Assembly (NCBI GenBank): GCA_009809945.1
Contig: WTPW01000960.1
Location: forward strand, 64,476 to 128,475
Origin: Gigaspora margarita
Lineage: Eukaryota; Glomeromycota; Glomeromycetes; Diversisporales; Gigasporaceae
Direction of reading: 5' to 3'
Length of the DNA stretch: 64,000 bases
Below, one piece after another: positions 23,057-33,343 of the stretch. Below the pieces are notes generated by a model. The model was not told where the DNA came from. It did no database searches and worked only from the letters and a program-made list of their open reading frames with translations. Within the stretch, counting starts at the first letter, position 1; every line of letters starts with the position of its first letter. Both the position numbers and the translations under genes were made by a program.

Positions 23057-23410
23057 ACTGCAATATTTAATTATTTGTTGCCAAATTTTAGTGCTGAAGT
23101 TGCAATTTTTAAAAATTGGGGTTTTTAATTTCTAATACCAAAGGAAAATATAAAAACTTAAATATAACCTATATGTAAATATGTATGTTTTCTCATGGTA
23201 GAACTCAAATATTTATGTACTATTATGTTAGCACAATCTACAATACCATATCTTATAAAAATTTAATTTTAAATAGTTTTGGGGTTTTGGATAAGGTTTC
23301 GGGTTTCAGTCAAGGTTTCAGATTTTTGGATGAGGTTTCAAAAGTTATAATCCAAAACCCTAAACTTTTAGATTTGGCAAAAAGATTTCAGTGCCAACTC
23401 TAGTTGTACA

Positions 23411-24785
23411 TATATTATTACAACAAATAAAAAATAAATAAAATTCATATAATATGCTGATTTTACTTGTAAAAATTGCAATTGACTATAAAAAAAGATC
23501 ATCACCAATCATATTTACCCAATTAAACGAACTTTTTCAATGCTAGTGACCAATTTATATAGCATTTTCAGCCCTAGTCTTGATCTTAGGCCAGAACACA
23601 GAAAAATTTTGATAAGGTTAAAAAACTTTTTTTTAACTATTAATGCACAACAAATCTGATTGGTTAGCTATTGATCTATTGCTTATGAAAACTATATCAG
23701 ATATTACTGGTAATTTTTTCATAAGTTGTAAGTAATAGTTATTCCATGTTTTATCATAGATATTATTAAAACATAATGGGCAGCTGAGATATCATGCATG
23801 ATATCGAAGGCTGATCCATGATTTTTTAATGATGTCAATAACAACTATATAAAATAACTATTTATTCTTACGGATCTTAATTTCACCCTTTTTTACTGAT
23901 GTTTTCATGGTTAATATTTTCACAATAAACTTAAAACCTGTGAAAATATCAGCAGTGAAAATATCAACCGTGAGAATAACAGCAAAAAGGTCATAGATGA
24001 ACAATCAGGAGCCGTGGAATAATAAGTTATAATACAGTAATATGTGACAATTAAGCACATCACTAATAAGTACGAGATGCCATCTCTAACCAATATTGAA
24101 TGCATTTCATGATAAACTAGTAAAAACTAGCCATTTTTTGAACCTTTATAATTTTTACAAAATGTAACCATTATATGTCTGAATATGCCACAAGTTGAGT
24201 TTTACAAATATTATAGGCTTGGATTTTAAGCTTTATTATATTGTTAAACATACTGTACTTTATTAAAAAACTTTTTTTGTTTTTCACTTTATTATAAGTT
24301 CAAATAATAAGCACTTCATAAAAAAATCAAAAAACTTGTTTATGCTAGTTTATTACGAATGTAAAATTTCTTAGAATACTGTATTTTGTATTTTTTACAT
24401 GTGAAGTTGCACAAGAAAATATTCATATGCATAAAAAAAAAAAGTAAAAATTGCTTTCTAATCTTTTTAAAATTTTTTCATGTCCCCTATACCAAATATA
24501 GTATTGGTCAATGATTCATTGTAAAACTTACAATACCCAATAGATATTAGTTTACATTTTATTAACACTTACAATTTGGAACACAGAAAATTTTTGTTGT
24601 TTATTGAACAAAAATAGAAAGCAGGCTCAAACCATACTATATTTAATTAAACAAAATTTCCTACCAAACAATATTTACAAAACAATATCAAAATTTTTTT
24701 GTGTCCTTGATTTGGTAACATAAGAATACTTTATATTTATCAAACAATAGATATACTCATAATTAATAATTTTTAACAATAGATT
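23411..24785. other. Gene-free stretch with small inverted repeats
   Basis: No gene supported. Contains the right copy of the direct repeat (24035-24270) and a hairpin-forming region near 23900-23975 built from GTGAAAATATCA-type words. Confidence 0.5.
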
Positions 24786-25806
24786 GTTTTAAGGTCTGAG
24801 TTCTCTATTTTGATGATTGTTCAGATAGGCAAGTCACACAGCATGGGTTTCTATTTCTAGTAAGCCCAAAATAAAAATAGTTCAAAAAAAATTTGAAATA
24901 TTCTGATTGTATTACTAAATTGCTCATTTATACAAAGCAGCAATGGTAGACTTCAATCATGTAAGTTTTATATGATTGAAGTCCTATTTTTCTCTAGCGT
25001 TGCTCGTTTTTCTTTTAGTATATTAGATCCAAAAATTTGGGGTGAATAGCAATTGATTGTCTCTCAATTACACTTATATAGATAATAAAATTGTAATAAT
25101 CTTAACTGTTTTCAATTTTATTTTATACTACTGTATATTGTAAAACAGACTAATCAGCTTTCTCAGTTTTGTAATTGTTATTAATGAAAATTTACAATTG
25201 TATTGCTTTTTAGTATGTTCTTATCCGAGTGTGTAGTCTTTCAAAAGCTATATTGGGCAATTGAAGAAAATAAACGTAAAGTAATACACCTAAATTTGAT
25301 AACAATGAAGAAATCAATCTATAACATCTAATAGTTCTGAAAGAAAAATGAAGTTCGTATATATGCAAACTTTAATTCAAATAAACTATTCTTACATATT
25401 ATTAAAACTTTAGTTTTTTTATGTAATATAATTACTTAGTTTATCGGTATCTATATCAACAATAAAAAAAAAACATATATATAAATTAAGATCCTTGCTG
25501 GATTTGGCCTTAAAGAACTTGTTTTGGTTACTTTGATAATCCATTCATCATTATTACGCTCTTTAACTATCTGTTATTATGGTTGGATTAATACATAATA
25601 AACTGGAATAACTATCTGTTTATGTATTTCAATCGCTTTAATTGTTTGCATAATCAATTTTCAGAGACTGAATCTGATAAGATAAGAATTCTTGAACTAT
25701 TCTCAAACTTCTACAAAAAATGTGTTATTAATTTGTTTGTAGTATTTTTTTTTTTTTTATAAATATTCCTAATTTTGTCTTTTTAAAATATAAAATTTTT
25801 TTAAAA

Positions 25807-26934
25807 ATGATTCCTAAATTTTTGAAACTTGCTCAAAGCAAACCAATTTTTAAAGTATATCAAGAAAAAAATAAAGTTGATTCACATCATCATTATAAGA
25901 TTACTTCCGATGTTAATTTGTACAAAAGTAATTCATCTGCTTCTAATAACACTTACAATTCTTGTGTCAATCCTATTTTCAAACCTTTAACTTCTATTAT
26001 AGAACCTTTGTCTTCTATCGAACCTCTATCCCTATTATTAAACCTTTATCTTCAAATATCAAACCTTTGTCTTCAATGATTAAACCTTTATTCCTATTAT
26101 TGCATCTTCTTCTAATTCTACTAAGTCTGAAAATAAGTCTTTTGCTATTGATTTAGTTAGTAATACTGAAGATATTAATGATAAGAAGCTGTGGCCTAAT
26201 TCTACTACAAAATCACTACTTGTGTATCTTTCTGATTACATAAAAGATTATCAATTTAGAAAAAACCAATTTTATGTTAAAGCTGCTCTTTATCTCAGAA
26301 ATGAAAAAACTGGATCACAAGTTGCATCAAAAATTAAATGGTTAATTAATAAATATATGAAAGAAAGTGCTAACAAAACTGGCAAAGATGTATCGAAATG
26401 GTAATTTTTTATGGAAATGAATGAAATATTTGGTAACTGTGAAAATGTACATCCAGACTATCTAATTGATAGCACTAGAAAGGTAATTCTGATACATACT
26501 TCTGTATGCAAGTACTTATACATTTTTCAATCTCACGTTCTTGGTTTTTTTGCCAATTTTATATTAATTTGTATAATAATAGGTTTTCAAAAATATCAAT
26601 CAACCAGAAAAAGATCATTCATTGTTGAAAAGAAAGTAACGTAGTAAGTTAAGTGAAGATTATGAAATTTAGATTCAATCTATGTCCACAATTAGTGAAA
26701 ATAAAATATTATCTGCAAAGACAAAACAACAACAATATGATTTAGAAAAAGAGAATTACAATTCGAGCGTAAAAAATTTGAACATCAAAAATGTATCGAA
26801 TTAGAAAATAAAAGCTTAGAATTAGAAAAATATAAATTAGAACTTGAGTATAAAACAAAATTGGAGTTAAGCATTAAAGAACTAGAGTTAAAATATAAGT
26901 ATAATGTAGAGGTAAAAAAAATTTGTAGTAAATA
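25807..26934 (+). pseudogene. Myb/SANT-like accessory protein of Harbinger element, decayed
   Basis: Starts at an ATG at 25807 (MIPKFLKLAQSKPIFKVYQE) with a Ser/Asn-rich N-terminal region. A frame change falls near 26030. The core at about 26190-26430 (LWPNSTTKSLLVYLSDYIKD, then KTGSQVASKIKWLINKYMKE, then TGKDVSKW and MEMNEIFGN) follows the trihelix/Myb-SANT spacing of W...LL..L...Y...F, K...L...Y, TG...W...M.EIF. A stop (TAA at 26402) lies just after W. A candidate intron runs from 26483 (GTAATT) to about 26583 (AATAG). The C-terminal part, 26640-26930, encodes a Leu/Glu/Lys coiled coil after one more frameshift. Such proteins bind element DNA together with the transposase. Function in this copy is lost. 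Confidence 0.65.
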
Positions 26935-27229
26935 AATAATAACTTTATTAAAATGTCATAAATAAATAACAATACAATAAATACTTTTATTACCATATAT
27001 CTGACACAAAGCTCTAAAAGCATAATATTGCTTGTATTTGAATATTTTATTTTGCATTTATTCTCTTAGCCTGAATTCATCTGATAATCTTTCAATACCA
27101 ATACAAAACATGAATATCATGCATATAGGTTTTGAGTTCAGTTGCAATAGATTTTTAATATATTAAAGTGAAAAGTTGTAGTAAAAACTTGCTAATATTT
27201 ATATCAAATAAAAATTGGTTTAAATATTA

Positions 27230-27431
27230 GAGAACTGTCATTTATTACGTAAATATAGCTTCCCCAGTGCCAGTAATTTGACAATTACAAGTTCCAAAAT
27301 AATCAACGATATAAAAAATAAAGGAAATTCTTTGTTCACCCGAATAAACAAAGAACTTTATTAATTTATATCGTTGATTACTTTAGAATTTGTAATGAGG
27401 CAATATTTACGTAATATAAGTGACAGTTCCC
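27230..27431. mobile_element. TTA-flanked MITE (202 bp)
   Basis: Ends GAGAACTGTCATTTATTACG and, complemented, GGGAACTGTCACTTATATTA, flanked by TTA at 27227-27229 and 27432-27434. A second inner inverted repeat (AATCAACGATATAA / TTATATCGTTGATT) surrounds the centre. PIF/Harbinger-like by target site and shared TTACGTAA motif. Confidence 0.8.
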
Positions 27432-27446
27432 TTATTATATGTAGAA

Positions 27447-27797
27447 GATGATGTTGAAACATGTCTGAAATGTGTGCCAGGTTGGTGGTGCAGCAAAATT
27501 ATTTAAAGTTCGTTATTGTTAGAGTAAGAGTAAGAGTAAGGGTTAGGATTAGGGTTAAAAAAAGATTTTATATTATAAAATTGCCCAACGAAAACTTTTT
27601 GTTAGAGCACTAAAGGCAGTTTCTTATATGGATTTTTGATAAATAAATGATTTTTGGCAAAACGAACATTTGTTTTGAACTTTTCTAATTGTTATGTTAC
27701 ACCTAATTATGAAATCTAATTCGTAGTTAGGCAATATGTGCCACAATTGTGCCACCAACCTGGTACACATTTCAGACATGCCGAATTTTAGCATCAT
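27447..27797. mobile_element. Inverted-repeat element with telomere-like core
   Basis: GTCTGAAATGTGTGCCAGGT at 27462 pairs with ACCTGGTACACATTTCAGAC ending near 27778; the outer GATGATGTTGAAAC also pairs imperfectly with the complement near 27783-27797. Between the arms lies GTAAGAGTAAGGGTTAGGAT followed by TAGGGTT (about 27523-27557), a degenerate TTAGGG tract. Class unknown. Confidence 0.6.
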
Positions 27798-27808
27798 CTC
27801 CGACATTA

Positions 27809-28359
27809 TACCATATATTCTCGAAAATAAGCTACCTTTTTTTGGGTGATTTTAAGTAAAAAACAGAAGTAGCTTATTTTCGGGTAAAAGAGATTTTTAG
27901 CAATCGTAAGTAGTCATTATATAGTAAAGTCCAAATTTTACTATGTAAATCGATCAAAATCGCTTAAGTAAACTTATTAAGGAGATCAAAATGCATAAAC
28001 TTCAAAATTTTCATATGAATTGGAGAACTTTTTATTATTTGAGTTTTAATATTTACATTCGTCGTATATATTTTTTAAAAAATTTTTAATTTTTTTGTCA
28101 AACGTAAAAATTAAAACTCAAATAATAAAAAGTTCTCCGATTTGCATGAAAATTTCAAAGTATATGCATTTTGATCTCCTTATTAAGTTTACTTAAGCGA
28201 TTATAAACGATTTGTATAGTAAAATTTAGTCTTTACTATGTAGTGACCATCATCAATCATGGGGGTAGTTTATTTTCAGGTGAAAGAGGTTTTTACATTT
28301 TTGGATTTAAACAGGGGTAGCTTATTTTTGGAGTAGCTTATTTTCAGGAATATATGGTA
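27809..28359. mobile_element. Foldback element, copy 1 (GAAAATAAGCTACC ends)
   Basis: TACCATATATTCTCGAAAAT at the left and the complement of ATTTTCAGGAATATATGGTA at the right. The arms stay complementary nearly to the centre at about 28085 (for example AAAACTCAAATAATAAAAAG against its complement), with extra GTAGCTTATTTT repeats near the right end. A second copy is at 43860-44414. TA at each edge suggests a Tc1/mariner-type target. Non-coding. Confidence 0.8.
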
Positions 28360-29635
28360 TTTAATTTTCACTATTTGAAAATATTTTGGAATTCGAAAAT
28401 ATTTTGGACATTGTAAAATATATTTGGCACACTAAAATAATTTTTGAAGCCTAAATTGTTTTCGACATTCTAAATTATTTATTCTCAGACAACATGTCTG
28501 ATATGATTAGCTAGTGACTGAGATAGTGCTTGACCATTATAGCATTATTAATTAGACCATTTTTGAGAACTGATAGTATGGATGTTGAAGATCAATAGCA
28601 TGAATGATAATATAATTGAAATATGCACAAAAGTATCTTTCTCAATTATGGTTATGATTAATTAAAATATTGATTGCAATTGATGCTTGAGCAAACACCT
28701 CTTTCATTATTACTATTTAACAATTATTGTTTTACAGATTGAAATAAAAAAAAAGAAAATGACAGATCAACAAAAGAATAAAGCAATCTATGACGCTTTC
28801 AATTTCTAATTCTTTTTTTTCAGAATTTACCACAACTAACAGAACACAAAAATGTGTCTTTTTTATTTGCAGCAAAGATTTTTTAGCATAATATAATTTG
28901 TCAATGTTGGTAATAATTTGAAGATTATAATGATAATGAGAGTGAAGTACTTGAGCAAATATTTTTTCTAATTAGCTAATGAAAAATTTCAACAAATAAG
29001 AGCAACTCTCTGATAAAAAAAAAAGGTCATTTAGGCCTCTATCTTTTATAATAAATACTCTTGATCAGCTACAAACTTCCGCTAATAAAATTTTTCTTTC
29101 TGACATATTAAACTTTTTATTCATGGAATAATCAATACAATTAATGATTCGTTAACCTATTTTTTACTAATAAACATATAGATTAATTAAGATGCTTGAA
29201 ATCATCCTAAAAATAATTTAGCCATTTAAATTTATGCCAAAGGCAAAATAATTTAGACACCCATGTATAATTAAAGTAATTGTTGGTAAAAAGTTTTTGG
29301 TGAAATAGTTTGGTCAATGAAGTAATTATCAGAAAGTTAATTGATTGAAAAACAATTAAATCAGAGAAATGATTGTATTGGGAAGTTAGAGAATGAAAAT
29401 TGTGTTAGAAAAAGGATTATTGAAAAAGCAGATGCACCGGAAGGGATAGCCAGAGAAGTGATTTTTAAAAAAGTAATTGTGTTGAGACATTAGAATGAAA
29501 GGATGTCGGGAAAGCAATTGTTAAGGATGCAAATGTACTGGGAGGATATTGTTAGGATATTGTTAGATAAAGGTTGTATTAGAAAATAATTATTAGAAAA
29601 AATGATTATTAAAAAAAAATAAATAAATAATATAG
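28360..29635. other. Spacer inside the Harbinger-like element
   Basis: No gene is supported. The sequence is AT-rich, with an A-rich GA-containing tract at 29290-29620 that looks like degraded coding or coiled-coil sequence, but no frame stays open. Confidence 0.4.
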
Positions 29636-29639
29636 ATTG

Positions 29640-30848
29640 TTAAGAATAATTTAAAATAATTTCTAATAAATTTTGTTGTTTAATTTTAGCATATTCTCTT
29701 TCTATTCTATATGGTTCATTATCTTCTACAATTTGTTCAATTAATTCATTATCTTCATTTGGTTCTAATGCTATTTCATTATTATTTAAATTATTATTCC
29801 TCCAAATATCATTATGCTTTTCAATAAAATTATGCAAAATCAATGCTATAACAATAATATCACTTGCTTTTTTTGTATCCTTCACTCTCATCTCTTTTAA
29901 AAAAGGAAATCGACCTTTTAAATGACCAAAAGCTTGTTCTACAACAACTCTTGTTTTGCTATATGCTATATTATAAAGTGTTTGTTGTTGAGCTTGTAGA
30001 CCTTTGGATCTTTAAATGGTGGCATAACCCATGGAAGTAAAGGATAAGCTGAATCAGCTATTAAATAATCTTCTTTCTTGAAATAATTTTTATAATTTTT
30101 AAAAATATTTGAATTTGAAAAAACTTTTGCATCATGGACCATCCAATTTCATATGAAATAAATAAGCCTTGATGGTCTACAACTCCTTGTAAATGAATAC
30201 CATATTTTTGTTTGCGTGACATATATACATCTTTATTATCTTTACTTGGTGCTTCATATAATGGAATGTGTGATCCATCAATAACTCCAATAACCATTGG
30301 AAATCCTTGAATTTGTTCAAATCCAGTATTAGCTTCTTGTCTATAATTATCAGATGGCCAAACTATATACTCAGATCTTAAGGATCGAATAGCAATAATA
30401 CTCTATTTAAAAAATTTAATACTATTGCTTCACAAATACCAAACAGGGTTGAAATTGTCCAAAGAGAAGAGTTTGTATCCAATCAATTTAATGAAATTGC
30501 AAGTTGCAATTCGACACTTGTTTGAAGATTATTTGAATCTAAATAAAATACTAGATAATACTGAATCTTTTTAACTAGAGTCCAAAAAGTTTTTTTATCC
30601 ATTCTAAGTGTTTTTCTAAATTCAGGTTCATTATAATTAAATAGACAATTTTGAACCCAATCATAGGATTTAGAAACATTATTATGAACAACTTCAGTAT
30701 TTAATAAATTTTGATTATTCAAATATAAATTCATTTCATCCTCCAAATCTAAATCCATTTCATCATAATTACTATCATCACTTGATTCAGCTTCTTTAGC
30801 AATTTTAATTACTTTTGAATATTGTTTTTTATATAAATTAGATGACAT
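29640..30848 (-). pseudogene. PIF/Harbinger DDE transposase, decayed
   Basis: Starts at 30848 (MSSNLYKKQYSKVIKIAKEA, acidic N-terminal region, then EPEFRKTLRMDKKTFWTLVK, a helix-turn-helix-like segment usual before the catalytic domain). The first catalytic Asp lies in MVIGVIDGSHIPL (30297), followed by KYGIHLQGVVDHQGLF. The second lies in LIADSAYPLLPWVMPPF (about 30070-30020) after a frameshift. The Glu lies in KTRVVVEQAFGHLKGRF (about 29955-29905), followed by ALILHNFIEKHND. All three DDE residues can be read, but stops near 30480 and frameshifts near 30130, 30010 and 29900 break the gene. Family call (DDE_Tnp_4) is firm. Confidence 0.85.
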
Positions 30849-31442
30849 GTTTAAAAATAATAAAATGAAATAATTTTAATGAAAAAGAAAAAATTGGTTA
30901 AAAATTTTATTTAAGATTATATATAAATATTCAAAAATAATTGACAATTACATATTATTTGACTAAGTTAAAAATTAATTATTACAATATATTATTGTAT
31001 CAAAACAAAGAAAATTGCTTTTTTTTTTTTTTTTAAATATCAATTATATTTAAACACTTTATACGTATGTACATAAATTCATCATGGTACAGTGATTTGG
31101 CTAGTAATCAATGTAGAGCATGCATACTATGTACAGTATATATGTTAAGTAAAAAATAAAGTCTAGCTCTATGTTAATAATACAAGCAAAAAGAAATGCA
31201 ACAAGCAATTGATCACAACTCACTCACGTTATAGTGAAGTCTTGGAATGAAGAAATAATCACTATAATTGAGGGAATACTATAAACAGCCAACTCTATCC
31301 AAAACGAGCCCACAGTTCTGGACACAAGAAATAAATCGTTATATATTGCATTGCGATAGATTTAAAATGAATTAAACTGTTTCTAAATTTATTTAAGCTG
31401 AACAAAATTTTAAATTTATTTAAACCATTAAAGAATTCGAAC

Positions 31443-31870
31443 CAGGGATGTGTGGTTTTGTGATTTGCTATGATCGAAGCAAATCGCAAAAAGCATGTGG
31501 TTTACTGCGATTTGCTGTGATCAAAAAGCATGTGGTTTACTGCAATTTGCTTCGATTACAACAAAAAAATATTTTTCGAGCATACTAAATTAGTTATGAT
31601 TCTATTTTAATATATATAATAAAACATTATAGTATTCTATTTAGCGAAGTATAATAAATAAATTATAAAAATTTTGATGACTATAATATTCGGTCACCAA
31701 TGATTTCACATATTGAATCATGTAAAAATCAATTTAAATTTTAGTGCAACTTTTTTTAAAAACATCGAAGTTTTTTATTAGACAAATTTTTAAATTTTAT
31801 TATAAATAGATCAACATAATAAATTCATGCATTATTATTAATAATTTGCTAAATTATATCACAAACCCTG
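31443..31870. mobile_element. hAT-type MITE (TSD ATTCGAAC)
   Basis: Ends CAGGGATGTGTGGTTTTGTG and, complemented, CAGGGTTTGTGATATAATTT; exact 8-bp ATTCGAAC at 31435-31442 and 31871-31878. The left part repeats GATTTGCTGTGATC-like words in both orientations. 428 bp, non-coding, inside the Harbinger-like element. Confidence 0.85.
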
Positions 31871-31879
31871 ATTCGAACT

Positions 31880-33120
31880 AACTTAAGATTAATTCTGAAT
31901 TCCATTTAGCGCATATTCAATTTTAAAATTGAAAGCATTTAAATTCAGCAATGCAGCAATACATTACAAAGCTACTTGTATTCTATTAAAGTGGGAGAGG
32001 GCTAAATTTAGTTTTTGTTTTTTTTGGCCAAAAACGAGCTCTAATTGTGAGTTAATAATCTTGACGTCTTTCTTTTGGTTGTGTAAGTTACTAGGCAGAT
32101 TTTTACTATCATAGCCCTCATTTTATTGGCTTCTTTTTAATTGTTGTCAGGCATTTATAATCATTCCATTTTTGATTGCCGCTATTACTCATTATTATTT
32201 AAAAATAGCATGGCAAAAAAGAATAATAAATTACTTTTACCATCTTCACATCTATTGATGTAGGTTGATAGTTTGATTATCTGGCTTATTTGGTAAGTTA
32301 TCATTGAAGTTAGATCAACCTAAACTTTATTGAGAAATTTATTAGTAATAACTGGTATTACCACTGGATTGAAAATTTCTTTGTCATGCACAAGTTATTC
32401 AGTTCTCTAGCGAATGATTGTGAAATGTAACATCATTGCTCAAAAATTTATCAGTAAATTACATACCGCATCCCATATTTTAAACACCCTTGATGTAAAT
32501 CACAAAGTATATTTTTCATATATTCTGTAAGCAAGGCATACTGGCAAATTTTGGTTTTAATAGTTGTATTTAATGGATCTTGAAAAACATTAATATGGAA
32601 ATTAAAGTCTTTCAATTAATAAAATAAAGATTTTACGATGTCGATTAACAAAGGATTTAACAATAAAGACCAGAAATAAAATTAATTAGCTAATGCAATA
32701 TGATGAACAAATCTAAACCTCGCTTTTGAATAAAGATCAAAATCAAAACTCTTATTTTAGTAAATATAAACTCGTGATTTTTGCTTCCTTTACTTGATAG
32801 TCATCCTTTGCTACGGTAGATATTTAATGCTGCTACAACAATATAATTGTTAGAATGCAGGAAACAAATGCATTATTCAAAAAAAGGGTGTTAATGTGAT
32901 GCGTACCATATGCCATCGTTCTCAATTGATGTAAAATGTTAGTGCTAAAATGGCTTTTTTATTTCACAATATATCAGTTACGCTAGTTTATTACATTAAT
33001 TATTTACATTGATTAATATTGCTGCGAACCAGAAAGAATTTTCAAATGTATTTGATACGTATAGTACGTACGAATTTCTACAAAGATTTATAATAGCACA
33101 TATAAGGGCATTATTGGTAA
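31880..33120. other. Right spacer of the Harbinger-like element
   Basis: No ORF longer than about 60 codons and no domain recognised. Composition is less extreme than in the low-complexity zones, so old coding sequence may be hidden here. Confidence 0.4.
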
Positions 33121-33343
33121 CACAATCCGAAATATTAAGTTCGTGATTTTTTCTGAAACTATTTTTATTTCAGACTAGAAATAGAAACCCATGCCCCGTG
33201 ACTTGCCTATCTGGGTAATCATCATAATAGGGAACTCGGACCTTAAAAAAATCCAATATAAATTTGATTAAAAATAAAAAACAATTATTGTAATTTGATA
33301 AATTTCTATAATTGTAAAATCATTATTCTTCAAAATATTAATT

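Larger units (their letters stand above)
21955..23402. mobile_element. hAT-type element (TSD GTTGTACA) with two nested MITEs
   Basis: Ends TAGAGTTGGGCAACAA and, complemented, TAGAGTTGGCACTGAA, flanked by exact 8-bp GTTGTACA at 21947-21954 and 23403-23410. The TAGAGTTGGCA end is typical of hAT elements. Subterminal GAAACT/AGTTTC words are repeated. After removing the two nested elements about 850 bp remain, with no transposase; the short plus frame at 23185-23403 shows no domain. Confidence 0.85.
24793..33242. mobile_element. 8.4-kb element with ~125-bp TIRs, probable PIF/Harbinger
   Basis: Sequence at 24789-24915 (TTAAGGTCTGAGTTCTCTAT, then GATAGGCAAGTCAC and GGGTTTCTATTTCTAGT) is repeated inverted at 33125-33246 (GACTTGCCTATC, GAACTCGGACCTTAA). 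TTAA stands at both outer edges. Inside are a plus-strand Myb/SANT-like gene and a minus-strand DDE transposase, the two-gene content expected of PIF/Harbinger elements, both broken. At least three later elements inserted inside (27230, 27809, 31443) inflate the length. That these TIRs belong to the transposase rather than to an older host element is inference. Confidence 0.55.
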
